Shown: one piece after another, positions 36,527-45,387 of the stretch | Layout of the letters: each line of letters begins with the position of its first letter | Position numbering within the stretch: the first letter of the stretch is position 1 | Assembly (NCBI RefSeq): GCF_000720635.1 | Contig: NZ_JOCF01000022.1 | Coordinates: 27,181-91,180 of the forward strand | DNA length: 64,000 bases | Reading direction: 5' to 3' | DNA from: Streptomyces sp. NRRL WC-3742 | GTDB lineage: Bacteria; Actinomycetota; Actinomycetes; Streptomycetales; Streptomycetaceae | Position numbers and translations under genes: made by a program | Notes under the pieces: model-generated | What the model was told of the DNA's origin: nothing | What the model saw: only the letters and a program-made list of their open reading frames with translations | The model's database searches: none

Positions 36527-37804
36527 GTGACACGCCTGACCGCGACCACCACCATGACCACCCACCGGGCCCCGGCCGCCCACCGGGCGCCGACCGCCCA
36601 CGTCACCGTCCACAGCACCGTCGCACCGAACGCCGAGCGGCACGACCGCACCGCCCTGCGCGCCGCCCTCGAGGCCGCCACCGACGACCGGATCGTCTAC
36701 GACCTCGACGGCATCGCCCGCCAGTACGCCGACATGCTCGCCGAACTGCCCGGCGTGGCCGTCCGGTTCGCCATGAAGGCGTGCCCGCTGGACGAGGTGC
36801 TCGCCCGCCTCGCCGCCCTCGGCTCCGGCTTCGACGCGGCCGGGCCCCAGGAGATCGACCAGGCCCTGCGCACCGGCGTGCCGCCCGAGCTGATCCACTA
36901 CGGCAACACCGTGAAGTCCGACCACAACATCGCCGAGGCGTACCGGCTGGGCGTGCGCGACTTCGCCACCGACAGCCTGGAGGACGTCGCCGCGATAGCC
37001 GAACACGCCCCCGGCTCCCGGGTGTTCTGCCGCATCGCCACCACCGGCGACGGCGCCCTGTGGGGCCTGAGCCGCAAGTTCGGCTGCTCGCCCGAGGACG
37101 CGCTGCGCGTCATGGACGCCGCCCGCACCCTGGGCCTGGTGCCCTCCGGCCTGAGCGTGCACGTCGGCTCGCAGCAGTTGACCGCCGAAGCCTGGACGGC
37201 CGCCGTCGACTCGCTGGAGGAGGTGCTGGAGGCCCTCAACTGGCGTGGCATCAGGCCCGATCGGATCAACCTCGGCGGTGGCCTGCCCGCCCTCGGCGTG
37301 CTCGACCGGCACGGCCGGCCCCTGGAGCCGCCGCTGGACAGGATGTTCGCCGCCCTGCGCGAGGGCATGGCCAGGCTCAGCGGGGTCAGCGCCGTCCCGC
37401 TGGAGTTCCTCGTCGAACCCGGCCGCCACCTCGTCGCCGACCACGGCGCCATCCGCGCCCACGTCGCCCGGCTCTCCTCCCGCCACCAGCTCGACGGCAC
37501 CCGCCAGGAGTGGCTCTACCTCAGCTGCGGCAAGTTCAACGGCCTGTACGAGATGGACCAGTTGCAGTACCGCCTGGAGTTCCCCACCCACCCCGGCGGC
37601 CAGTTCGTCAACGCCGTCGTCGCCGGCCCCACCTGCGACAGCGACGACGCCTTCGACGAGGAGGACGGGCGCGTGCGGGTGCCCCGCGCCCTCGCCTCCG
37701 GCGACCCGGTGTGGATCCACTCCTGCGGCGCCTACGCCACCGCCTACGCCACCCGGGGCTTCAACGGTTTCGAGCCGCTGCCCTACACCTGCGTGGGCGG
37801 CTGA
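36527..37804 (+). CDS. Type III PLP-dependent amino-acid decarboxylase (ornithine/lysine decarboxylase-like)
   Basis: A 425-residue alanine-racemase-fold decarboxylase making a polyamine or similar amine. The PLP lysine is in VRFAMKACP (about residue 83); HVGSQ, INLGGGLPA, FLVEPGRHLVADHG, and the second-active-site Cys in GPTCDSDD follow in family order. The C-terminus FEPLPYTCVGG is intact. GTG at 36527 has GGAG 10 nt upstream; ATG at 36554 is an alternative. Substrate among ornithine, lysine or diaminobutyrate is not decidable. It has no neighbouring biosynthetic genes, and a DasR-like promoter may drive it. Confidence 0.9.
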   Translation: MTRLTATTTMTTHRAPAAHRAPTAHVTVHSTVAPNAERHDRTALRAALEAATDDRIVYDLDGIARQYADMLAELPGVAVRFAMKACPLDEVLARLAALGSGFDAAGPQEIDQALRTGVPPELIHYGNTVKSDHNIAEAYRLGVRDFATDSLEDVAAIAEHAPGSRVFCRIATTGDGALWGLSRKFGCSPEDALRVMDAARTLGLVPSGLSVHVGSQQLTAEAWTAAVDSLEEVLEALNWRGIRPDRINLGGGLPALGVLDRHGRPLEPPLDRMFAALREGMARLSGVSAVPLEFLVEPGRHLVADHGAIRAHVARLSSRHQLDGTRQEWLYLSCGKFNGLYEMDQLQYRLEFPTHPGGQFVNAVVAGPTCDSDDAFDEEDGRVRVPRALASGDPVWIHSCGAYATAYATRGFNGFEPLPYTCVGG

Positions 37805-38205
37805 GAGATCCCCCGGACCTCGCCCCGCACGTCCGTTCCCCCCGTCGCGGCGTGCCGGGCGAGCCGCTCCCGCTGGGCCGTCAGCCGGGCGATCTCCGTG
37901 TCCAGGGCGGCCAGCCGGGCGGTGATCACCGGGGCGAAGGTCTCCGGCCCGGCGGTGCCGGAGCAGCGGCGCGGCGGGTCCTCCAGCAGGCCGTCGAGCC
38001 GGTGGACGCGGCTGGCCAGGTCGTCCACCGTCAGCCCCACGGCCAGCAGTTCGCGGATCACCCGCACCCGGGCGACCTCGGCGGGGCCGTACTCGCGCTG
38101 CCCGGAGGCGGAGCGGTCCGGCGCGGGCAGCAGCCCGCGCTCCTCGTAGAAGCGCAGCGCCCTGGGCGTGGTGCCCGCCGCTGCCGCCGCGTCGCCGATC
38201 CGCAT
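37783..38205 (-). CDS. MerR-family transcriptional regulator
   Basis: A 140-residue regulator. MRIGDAAAAAGTTPRALRFY is the winged-helix start, followed by EERGLLPAPDRSASGQREYG (wing) and a dimerisation coiled coil (ITARLAALDTEIARLTAQRE). The GGGGG site precedes the ATG at 38205. It lies 20 bp downstream of the oxidoreductase gene on the same strand and probably autoregulates this two-gene operon. A Cys (RRCSG) is present but no MerR metal-site pair, so a small-molecule or redox ligand is more likely. Confidence 0.9.
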   Translation of the reverse strand: MRIGDAAAAAGTTPRALRFYEERGLLPAPDRSASGQREYGPAEVARVRVIRELLAVGLTVDDLASRVHRLDGLLEDPPRRCSGTAGPETFAPVITARLAALDTEIARLTAQRERLARHAATGGTDVRGEVRGISQPPTQV

Positions 38206-38225
38206 CCCGTACCCCCTGTCGTGCG

Positions 38226-39245
38226 TCAGAGCTCCACGATCGTCGCCCCGAACCCGCCTCCGGTGAACAGTCCGCTCAACGCGCCGGGCGCCCGATCGAT
38301 GCCCCTGACCGCCGTGTACGGGAAGGTGATCCGCCCCTCGCGCAGCCAGCCGCCCAGCCGCTCGCGCCACTCGGCCTCCAGGTCGGGGTGGTCGAGGATC
38401 GTGAAGCCGCGCAGGCTCAGGCCCAGGGTGCTGATCCGGAAGGTGTCGACCACCGCCGGAGCGTCACCGCCCCGGCGCGCCGGGTCCAGCTGTCCGGCGA
38501 TCGCACCGGCCAGGGCGAAGCGGGCGCCCCGGCGCGCCGCGCCCACGGCGGCGGTCAGCTGCTCGCCGCCGACCAGGTCGAGCACCACGTCGAGGCCCTC
38601 CGGCGCGGCCTCGGCCAACTGCTCGGCGAAGGGGCGCCCGTCGGCCACCAGCACGGCGTCGTAGCCGAGTCCGCCGACGAGCCGCTCCGCCCGCTCCGGC
38701 GAGCGGGTCGTGCCGATCACCCGGCTCGCGCCCAGCAGCCGGGCGATCTGGCCGGCCATCGAGCCGACCGCGCCCGAGGCGGCCGTCACCAGCACCACGT
38801 CCCCCTCGCGCACCCCGGCGGTGCGCGTCAGCGCGCCGTACCCGGCGGAGGCGGCCGAGACCAGGGCGAGCGGCTGCGGGAACCCGGGCTCCACCGGCGT
38901 GAACTGCGCGGCGTCCGCGACCACCGCCTCCCGCCAGCCCGCCAGGTGGGTGACCAGGTCCCCCGGGCGCAGCGGCCCGTCCTCCGGCGCGGCCAGCACC
39001 TCGCCCAGCGCGGGGCCGAACAGGGCGTCCCCGGCGCCGAGGTGCATCATCGGCAGGTTCTCGCCCCCGCCGCTGATCAGCGTCCGCAGTCCGGGGAAGA
39101 CCAGGAACGCCCGGTTGCGCACCAGTACCTCGCCGGGCCCGGGCGCCGCCAGCGCCTCCTCGGCCACGGTGAAGTCCGAGGCGACGGGCAGCCCCTGCGG
39201 CCGGGACTTCAGCCGGACGACACGGGCGGTGCTGGGCAGGGCCAT
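38226..39245 (-). CDS. NADP-dependent oxidoreductase (MDR, LTB4DH/CurA-like)
   Basis: A 339-residue zinc-free medium-chain dehydrogenase of the prostaglandin reductase/alkenal reductase group. The N-terminal barrel includes LVRNRAFLVFPGLRTLISG; the Rossmann motif is VLVTAASGAVGSMAGQIARL, then GTTRSPERAERL contacts NADP. The family reduces alkenals and quinones. The MerR gene follows in the same operon, suggesting induction by reactive carbonyls or a xenobiotic. ATG at 39245 has AAGGAG-type sequence upstream. Confidence 0.9.
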   Translation of the reverse strand: MALPSTARVVRLKSRPQGLPVASDFTVAEEALAAPGPGEVLVRNRAFLVFPGLRTLISGGGENLPMMHLGAGDALFGPALGEVLAAPEDGPLRPGDLVTHLAGWREAVVADAAQFTPVEPGFPQPLALVSAASAGYGALTRTAGVREGDVVLVTAASGAVGSMAGQIARLLGASRVIGTTRSPERAERLVGGLGYDAVLVADGRPFAEQLAEAAPEGLDVVLDLVGGEQLTAAVGAARRGARFALAGAIAGQLDPARRGGDAPAVVDTFRISTLGLSLRGFTILDHPDLEAEWRERLGGWLREGRITFPYTAVRGIDRAPGALSGLFTGGGFGATIVEL

Positions 39246-39302
39246 GAGGGTGCTCCTTCAGGCAGGGCGGCGGCGGCCGGTCGGCCGCGCGGTGCCCGGA
39301 CG

Positions 39303-39670
39303 CTAACCCCTCACCCGTACGTCAGAGGCAAGTTCGCGGCCCAGGTGCTGCTGCAGCCGCAGGTGCCGGAACTGGTGGACGGCCCCGCCCTGGCGCAGCG
39401 CGCCCCGCCGGTAGGCGTCGTCGAGGAAGGCGATGGTGTCCCACGGCAGCCGTCCGGTGAGCGGCAGCCAGAACCGCACGAGGAGCACCCATTGCCCCCA
39501 GGCGGTGAACCCGAGCACGTACGCGGGGACGGCGCTGAGGCTGCCGATGGCCCCGATGGTGACGGCCCGTCGGAGCCCCCAGGCATTCCGGCGGCCCCGG
39601 CGAGCTGCGGCTGCGTCAGTTTCGCGCGGTGGCGCAATCGCCGTACCAAGGTCCCCAGTTGTTCCGACAC
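39303..39670 (-). pseudogene. Remnant of an XRE-HTH / NTPase fusion gene, deleted and frameshifted
   Basis: A GTG at 39670 opens VSEQLGTLVRRLRHRAKLTQ, PQLAGAAGM, the beginning of an XRE helix-turn-helix. The frame then becomes meaningless, while another frame from about 39580 reads GLRRAVTIGAIGSLSAVPAY, WVLLVRFWLPLTGRLPWDTI and AFLDDAYRRGALRQGGAVHQ FRH, which is the typical C-terminus of large streptomycete NACHT/NTPase membrane proteins. An internal deletion with frame change joined the two ends of what was probably a multi-kilobase gene. Confidence 0.7.
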
Positions 39671-39727
39671 ACCATGCCCCCGTTGGCATCGACACATGAT
39701 CAACTGAACGGGGGTCGACTCTGCCGT

Positions 39728-39754
39728 CCGCCGGTTGCGGGTCGCAACCGGCGG
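39728..39754 (-). terminator. Hairpin terminator of the kinase gene
   Basis: A perfect 12-bp stem CCGCCGGTTGCG with a GGT loop lies 11 bp past the kinase stop. No U-tract; such stems are usual at streptomycete gene ends. Confidence 0.65.
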
Positions 39755-39765
39755 AGGAGCAGCGG

Positions 39766-42700
39766 TCAGCAGGAGGGGCGGTAGGGGACGTCCGGGATGT
39801 AGCGCTTCCATTCCTCCTCGGTGAGGGCGCCCGCCCGGTCGCACAGGTCGTGGACGAGCAGGGCGGGGGCGATCGGGTAGGTGAAGAAGGTGCCGTACGC
39901 GTCCACGGCGGTGACGCCGGTCCCGTCCGGCGCGAAGGAGACTCCCACCAGATCGTGCAGGGGGCCGGTGAGCGGCACGCCCAGCTGGAGGCGGTGCGTG
40001 GTGTCCCAGACCTGGACCCGATAGGAGTCGGTGTTCTGGATGAGGGCGAAGAGTCGGCCGTCCGCCGAGACGGCACCGTCCGTGCTGTGGTCGAGGAGCG
40101 ACTGCGAACCCGGTCCGGTGCGCAGGTCGTCCTTCGGCTGGAGCGTCCGGGCGTCCCAGGCGCGCAGGTAGGGCAGGTAGCCCTGGGGGTAGGCGTACAG
40201 GGTGCTCCCGTCGTCGCTGACGGCGTCCGGTTCGAAGTCGGTGGAGCCCTTGACCAGGACCTCGCCCGAAGGGAAGGCCACGGCGCCGATGCCGGGCGCC
40301 GCGTAGACGGAGCGTCCGTCGGGGTTGAAGTGCAGCCGCAGGCCGTTGCGAGGGTATCCGGCCTGCTGCTTGACGGTGTGGATCTGGCGCTGGGTGGACG
40401 GCTCCCAGAAGGTCAGGGTGGTCGTGCCGTCGTCCTGGGCCTGCTCGACGGCCAGCGAGGCGCCGTCGGGGGAGAAGGCCAGGGCGACCATGGTGTCGCT
40501 GAGCACGCCCGTCCTGGTCGACAGCGGGAGGGGCAGAGAGGCGAGCAGGGGGTGGCCGTCCGTGGACAGGTCCCAGACCTTGACGACCTCGTGGCACTGA
40601 GCCGCCAGTCGCTTGCCGTCCGCGCTGAGGCGGTACGGGGAGGCCCCGCAGTCCTTCGCGTCCACGGAGAACCGCTTGGTGTGCGCTGTCAGGGACCAGA
40701 GGTCGAATCCGCGCTCGGTGGACAGTGCCAGGGTCGTCCGGTCCCGGCTGACCGTCGAGTTCTGGGAGAAGGCGGGGGTCGGCTGCGGGGGCCGGGTGAG
40801 GGCGCCGACGCCGAGCCGGCGGACGACGCGGTCGGTACCGATGCACTCCAGCGCGGTGTCGTCGGCGGTGAAGCGGTAGGCGGTGCGCGGGGAGCACTCG
40901 CCCTCGGTGGACGGCATCCGCAGGACGGGGGCCGGCGGGGGGAGGGCGCACTCGCGCTTCTCGCTCGCGCAGATCGCCCACATGGTGCCGCCCCAGGTGA
41001 CGAAGTCGCCGTCGTGGCTGAACGACACGGGATAGTCGGTCGCAGCGATGTTGTCCGACCCCTTCAGCCTCCGGGGGTATCCGCCCTCCCGGTAGAAGAC
41101 GCTGACCTCACCCGACTTGGTGGCGACCGCCGCCCTCTTCCCGTCCGGACTGAACACGACGGGGCCGCTGATGTCCTTGGCCTCGACCTCGATGTCCGGG
41201 AACGGGACCGGTTTCTTGTCCGGGAGCGTGTCCCACAGGAACGGCTTGCCGTCGCGCGGCACCGGGAAGGAGACGACCTTCTCGTCGGGGGAGAACGAGG
41301 TGCCCATCAGGAGGAAGACCGAGATCGGGGCGGACACGTCGCCGATCTTGTTCGCCGTGTGCGCGTCGAAGACGGTCAGGTTCTCCCGGCTGCCCTCGTC
41401 CGGCTTCGGCGCGTCCGTGACGATGTCGACGAGGAGGTAGTTCCCGTGCGGGCTCAGCGCGACCTGGGACCAGTACCCGTTGCTCTGGTGGGGAGCGGAG
41501 AAGTTCGCCCCGGTCGGTGCCGGCGCGCCGTGGGAGATGTCGAGCAGGTGCACGATCTCGTCGTCCCCGGCCACCGCCACGGTCGTCCCGTCCTCCGACA
41601 CGGTCACCTGGTGGACGGCGGTCGGGGCTGTCCAGGAGGCGCTGCGCGTACGGGAGTTCAGGTCCCAGACATCCACCCGGGTGCCCTCGGCCGCCACCAG
41701 CAGGCGGCCCGAACCGTCGAGCTCGGCGGTGGTCGGCCGGTAGTCGGGCAGCCGGAAGGCGTCCTGCTCCGGCTGGTAGGCCGTCGTCATCAGGGCGTTC
41801 CAGGATTCCGGGGTGTCCGACAGCTTCGCCGCCGCCACCGACAGCCGCCGGGCCAGCTGCGGATCGCTGGTCCGCAGCGACATCGCCGTCCCGGCGACCT
41901 GCGCCGAGGTCGCCCGGTCGCGCTGCTCGGCCAGGGTGTTGCGCTGCTGGAACGCGACCACGGCAGCCCCCGTCGCGACCACCAGCAGCAGCGCCAGCAC
42001 GCCGCTGAGCACCACGCGCAGCCGCCCCCGGCGGCGGGTCAGGGCGGCGCAGGCGTCGAGGAAGGCCCGTTCCACCTCGTTGAGCACCAGGTGGAACCGC
42101 CCCGTCGCCGCCCAGGACTGGGCCTGCGTCAGCGGCGTTCCCTGCAGCAGGTCGCTGCGCTTGCGGCCGTGGTCGGACCAGGTCCGGGAGGCTTCGGCCA
42201 GGCGCTGGTGGACGGCGAGGCCCGCGCGTTCGCCCGCCACCCAGTCGCGCAGCCGGGGCCAGGCGCGGATCAGGGCCGCCGTGGCCAGGGTGGCGCTGCC
42301 GTCCTCCCAGACCAGGACGCCGGCCCGGGTGAAGACCTCCAGCACCTGTTCGGTGACCTGCTCGGGGACGAGGTCGTTGCCCAGTTCCAGGCGCCGGGCG
42401 GAGCGCAGCGTGTCCTCCGCCCGCTCGCCCGGGGCCACCAGCCGCAGCAGGATCGAGGGCACCGCCTGCTGCTCCGGCGCGCCCAGTGCGGCGAACACGG
42501 CCTCCGCGACCTGGGCCCGGGAGGGTGGCGCGTCGCGCGGCGGGCCCCCGGGCGCGGTTTCGCGCACCGCGGCGGCCAGATCGGCGCGCCCCACCAGCGA
42601 CAGCAGCAGCTGTTCGGCGCTCGGCCGCTGCCGGGCGTCCTTGGCCAGGGCGGCGGTGACGAGCGAGCGCAGCGGCTGCTCCAGGCGGGAGGTGTCGGGG

Positions 42701-43371
42701 TCGTAGGTGGCCACCCGGTCGGCGACGGCCCCGAGGCTCTCCCCCTGGAAGGCGTCGTACCCGGTGGCGGCGAACAGCACGACCGCCGCCCAGCCCCACA
42801 CGTCCACCTTGCCGTCGCCCGGCTTGCCGCGGTAGCGCTCGGGCGGCATGTAGCGCAGGGTGCCCATCGGCAGGCCCGTGGTCGCCGTGCCCTCCAGGAT
42901 GCGGGCGATGCCGAAGTCGATCACCCGGGGGCCGTCCGGCCCGAGCAGGATGTTCTCCGGCTTCAGGTCCCGGTGCACCACCCCGGCCCGGTGGATCGCC
43001 ACCAGCGCCGCCGCCAGGCCGACCGCGAGGCGGCGCAGCTCCTCCGGCCCGTACGGACGGCTGGAGTTCACGGCCCGGCGCAGGTCCGGCCCGGCCACGT
43101 ACTCGCTGACGACGTAGGGGACGGCGCCGTCCAGGTCGGCTTCCAGGACCCGGGTGGTGCAGTACGGCTCCACCTTGCGCCAGGCGTGGATCTCCCGGCG
43201 CAGCCGCGCCCGGTCCTCCTCGTCGACGGCGCGCAGCACCTTGACCGCGACGCGTCTCCCGTGCGCGTCGTAGCCCTCGTACACCACACCCTGGCCACCC
43301 GCCCCGAGCCGCCCGTCGAGGTAGTAGCCCCCCAACTGCCGCGGATCTCCCGGCTGCAACGATTCGCCCAC
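39766..43371 (-). CDS. Ser/Thr protein kinase with nSTAND-like region, TM helix and WD40-like repeats
   Basis: A 1201-residue protein. Residues 15-265 are a complete Hanks-type kinase: GAGGQG (23-28), VAVK (K44), HRDLKPEN (D135), DFG (152-154) and PPERY. Residues about 285-445 match the helical/winged part that follows the NTPase in nSTAND1 proteins (LRLVAPGERAEDTLR, VLVWEDGSATLATAALIRAW, LLQGTPLTQAQSWA), but no P-loop NTPase is present. A single membrane helix (about 451-474) is followed by QLARRLSVAAAKLSDTPESW and then WD40-like repeats (SPDGK/FSPDG, VWD) to about 1170. Probably a signalling or conflict-system receptor kinase with its propeller outside. Confidence 0.92.
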   Translation of the reverse strand: MGESLQPGDPRQLGGYYLDGRLGAGGQGVVYEGYDAHGRRVAVKVLRAVDEEDRARLRREIHAWRKVEPYCTTRVLEADLDGAVPYVVSEYVAGPDLRRAVNSSRPYGPEELRRLAVGLAAALVAIHRAGVVHRDLKPENILLGPDGPRVIDFGIARILEGTATTGLPMGTLRYMPPERYRGKPGDGKVDVWGWAAVVLFAATGYDAFQGESLGAVADRVATYDPDTSRLEQPLRSLVTAALAKDARQRPSAEQLLLSLVGRADLAAAVRETAPGGPPRDAPPSRAQVAEAVFAALGAPEQQAVPSILLRLVAPGERAEDTLRSARRLELGNDLVPEQVTEQVLEVFTRAGVLVWEDGSATLATAALIRAWPRLRDWVAGERAGLAVHQRLAEASRTWSDHGRKRSDLLQGTPLTQAQSWAATGRFHLVLNEVERAFLDACAALTRRRGRLRVVLSGVLALLLVVATGAAVVAFQQRNTLAEQRDRATSAQVAGTAMSLRTSDPQLARRLSVAAAKLSDTPESWNALMTTAYQPEQDAFRLPDYRPTTAELDGSGRLLVAAEGTRVDVWDLNSRTRSASWTAPTAVHQVTVSEDGTTVAVAGDDEIVHLLDISHGAPAPTGANFSAPHQSNGYWSQVALSPHGNYLLVDIVTDAPKPDEGSRENLTVFDAHTANKIGDVSAPISVFLLMGTSFSPDEKVVSFPVPRDGKPFLWDTLPDKKPVPFPDIEVEAKDISGPVVFSPDGKRAAVATKSGEVSVFYREGGYPRRLKGSDNIAATDYPVSFSHDGDFVTWGGTMWAICASEKRECALPPPAPVLRMPSTEGECSPRTAYRFTADDTALECIGTDRVVRRLGVGALTRPPQPTPAFSQNSTVSRDRTTLALSTERGFDLWSLTAHTKRFSVDAKDCGASPYRLSADGKRLAAQCHEVVKVWDLSTDGHPLLASLPLPLSTRTGVLSDTMVALAFSPDGASLAVEQAQDDGTTTLTFWEPSTQRQIHTVKQQAGYPRNGLRLHFNPDGRSVYAAPGIGAVAFPSGEVLVKGSTDFEPDAVSDDGSTLYAYPQGYLPYLRAWDARTLQPKDDLRTGPGSQSLLDHSTDGAVSADGRLFALIQNTDSYRVQVWDTTHRLQLGVPLTGPLHDLVGVSFAPDGTGVTAVDAYGTFFTYPIAPALLVHDLCDRAGALTEEEWKRYIPDVPYRPSC

Positions 43372-43511
43372 CAGCTGCCCCTCCTGTCATGGCCACAGTG
43401 CGGGATGCGGTGGCCGGGACGCCAGGCCGCGGCACCGGCCATCTGTGGCCGGTGCCCCTGACCAGCCCGGTTGGAGGGGTGTCTGACGGTGCGTCGGCGT
43501 CCGGTGTCTTC

Positions 43512-43517
43512 TAGAGT
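43512..43517 (+). promoter_or_regulatory. -10 element of the PIG-L gene
   Basis: TAGAGT in the 206-bp divergent gap between the kinase and the deacetylase. The upstream CTGACG is a possible weak -35 at a long spacing. Confidence 0.4.
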
Positions 43518-43577
43518 CACCACCGCGCGATCAGTACGACCGTATGGCCAGAGCCGCACCGAGAGGGACGAAACACC

Positions 43578-44327
43578 ATGACCGACGAGGCCCACGAGGA
43601 CCACGCGACCTACGAGCACGTCGACGAGGACTGGCAGACCGCTCTCGCCGTCGTCGCCCACCCCGACGACATGGAGTACGGCGGCGCCGCGGCCGTCGCC
43701 CGCTGGACGGCCCAGGGCAAGAAGGTCGTCTACGTGATGGTCACCAGCGGCGAGGCCGGCATCGACGGCCTCGCCCCCGAGGAGTGCGGCCCCCTGCGCG
43801 AGGCCGAGCAGATCGCCTCCGCCCGCGTCGTCGGCGTCGACACCGTCGAGTTCCTCGGCCACCGGGACGGCGTCGTCGAGTACGGGCTGCCGCTGCGCCG
43901 CGACATCGCCCGCGCGGTGCGCCGCCACCGTCCGGACATCGTGATCACCAGCAACTTCCGCGAGACCTACGGCGGGGTGTTCCTCAACCAGGCCGACCAC
44001 ATCGCCGTCGGCCGCGCCACCCTGGACGCCGTACGGGACGCGGGCAACCGCTGGGTGTTCCCCGAACTGCTCGAGGAGGGCCACGAGCCCTGGAACGGCA
44101 CGCGCCAGATCTGGGCGGCGGCCTCCCCGGAGTCGGGGCACGCGGTGGACACCACCGAGACCTTCGACCTCGGCGTGGCCTCCCTCGAGGAGCACCGGGC
44201 GTACCTGGCCGGGCTCGCCGGGCAGATGGCCGAGCCGCGCGAGTTCCTGGAGGGCTTCGGCCGGGGCGCGGGCACCCGCCTGGGCACCCGCTTCGCGGTG
44301 CCCTTCGAGGTGTTCCCGCTGCGCTAG
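43578..44327 (+). CDS. PIG-L/LmbE-family deacetylase
   Basis: A 249-residue zinc N-deacetylase. The metal site is AVVAHPDDMEYG (His and Asp-Asp at about 31-34) with the third ligand in NQADHIAVG. The family includes MshB and Mca of mycothiol metabolism, and enzymes of glycopeptide and lincosamide pathways. This one lacks features to decide; a bacillithiol/mycothiol-conjugate or sugar-amide substrate is possible. The stop overlaps the convergent DedA gene by 4 bp. Confidence 0.92.
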   Translation: MTDEAHEDHATYEHVDEDWQTALAVVAHPDDMEYGGAAAVARWTAQGKKVVYVMVTSGEAGIDGLAPEECGPLREAEQIASARVVGVDTVEFLGHRDGVVEYGLPLRRDIARAVRRHRPDIVITSNFRETYGGVFLNQADHIAVGRATLDAVRDAGNRWVFPELLEEGHEPWNGTRQIWAAASPESGHAVDTTETFDLGVASLEEHRAYLAGLAGQMAEPREFLEGFGRGAGTRLGTRFAVPFEVFPLR

Positions 44328-45022
44328 TCGCCGTCCTCGTGAGCGGCGTCGGCGCCCTCGGAGGTGCCGTCCTCGGAGGCGTCGGCGCCCTCGCGGCGCC
44401 GGCGCCGGTAGCGCAGCACCTGCCGCAGCAGGAAGGCCGCGACCAGCAGCCCCAGGCCCACGGCGAACCAGAGCTGGTAGCGCAGCGCCGTCCGGTAGAC
44501 CGTGCCGATGTTGGCGCCGGCCACGTACCCGAAGCCCGCCCACACGCCCGTCCACAGCGCCGCGCCCAGCAGGTTGAACGGCACGAACCGCCCCCAGGGC
44601 ATCCCCGTCGTCCCGGCGATGATGCCGTTGGTCTGGCGCAGCCCGTCCACGAACCGGGCGACCGTGACGACCTTGCCGCCGTGCCGGGAGAAGAACCCCT
44701 CGGCGCGCGCCAGCCGCTCGGGGGTGATCAGCACGTACCGGCCCCAGCGGTGGACGAAGGCCCGCCCGCCGGTGCGGCCGATCAGACAGCCCAGGGTGTT
44801 GCCCAGCGCCGCGGCGGCGAAGGCGATCACCACCACGCCCGCGAAGTCCAGGTGCCCGGTGCCCGCGTAGACCGAGGCGAGCACCAGGATCGTCTGACCG
44901 GGCACCGGGACGCCGCAGTTGTCCAGCAGCACGAGCAGCGCCACCGCCAGGTACCCGTAGTGGTCCAGCAGTGGCGCGAGCCCGGAGAGCGCCCCGGGCA
45001 GGGGGGTGTCAGGGGCGGACAT
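44324..45022 (-). CDS. DedA-family membrane protein
   Basis: A 232-residue DedA/SNARE-associated membrane protein, a family involved in lipid-carrier recycling and membrane homeostasis. It starts near LLDHYGYLAVALLVLLDNCG, with VPVPGQTILVLASVYAGTG, then GCLIGRTGGRAFVHRWGRYV and the signature VARFVDGLRQTNGIIAGTTGMPWG. About five hydrophobic segments. The C-terminal tail is charged and repetitive (EGADASEDGTSEGADAAHEDGD). Confidence 0.93.
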   Translation of the reverse strand: MSAPDTPLPGALSGLAPLLDHYGYLAVALLVLLDNCGVPVPGQTILVLASVYAGTGHLDFAGVVVIAFAAAALGNTLGCLIGRTGGRAFVHRWGRYVLITPERLARAEGFFSRHGGKVVTVARFVDGLRQTNGIIAGTTGMPWGRFVPFNLLGAALWTGVWAGFGYVAGANIGTVYRTALRYQLWFAVGLGLLVAAFLLRQVLRYRRRRREGADASEDGTSEGADAAHEDGD

Positions 45023-45064
45023 CCCGGCTCACCGCCCCCCGGCGTCCGGGGTGGCGGGGCCCGC

Positions 45065-45262
45065 TCAGCCGGCCGCCCTCTGGACGTGCTCGACGTTGCA
45101 GTCCGGGCCGGGGTAGATCAGGCCCTCGTGGCCGTCCTCGAACCGGACGACGTAGGGCGGTTCGCCGTCGGTGCCGCGCACCTCGGTGATGATGCCCTTC
45201 TGGTCCACCATGCCCACCCGGCTGCTGTGGATGTGGAGCTGGTCACCTACCGCTGCGTGCAT
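45065..45262 (-). CDS. DUF1918 family protein
   Basis: A 65-residue SH3-like protein: VGDQLHIHSSRVGMVDQKGI, EVRGTDGEPPYVVRFEDGHE. DUF1918 is actinobacterial and usually short, of unknown role. The full length is visible, with a single possible ATG start at 45262. It precedes, on the same strand, the DedA gene by 42 bp and may be co-transcribed. Confidence 0.9.
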   Translation of the reverse strand: MHAAVGDQLHIHSSRVGMVDQKGIITEVRGTDGEPPYVVRFEDGHEGLIYPGPDCNVEHVQRAAG

Positions 45263-45387
45263 GGTCGTGCTCCTCGGGTCGTGACGGCCGCCCCGCGCGA
45301 GGGCGGTTCGCTATCCACTGTGCTGCGCGGGGAGCCCCCTCGCAACGGCTCGCCCGCAGGCGGCTCCGGCGCGGGCCCGGTACGGCT
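45263..45387. promoter_or_regulatory. Gap upstream of the DUF1918 gene
   Basis: 125 bp; I see only the DUF1918 ribosome binding site (GAGGAGC, complement near 45270). No dyad of note. Confidence 0.3.

Noticed and set aside
39850..43461. 1203-codon plus-strand open frame
   Set aside because: It is antisense to the kinase-WD40 gene; the translation is low-complexity Gly/Val/Arg/Gln and lacks any domain, while the minus strand has complete kinase motifs.
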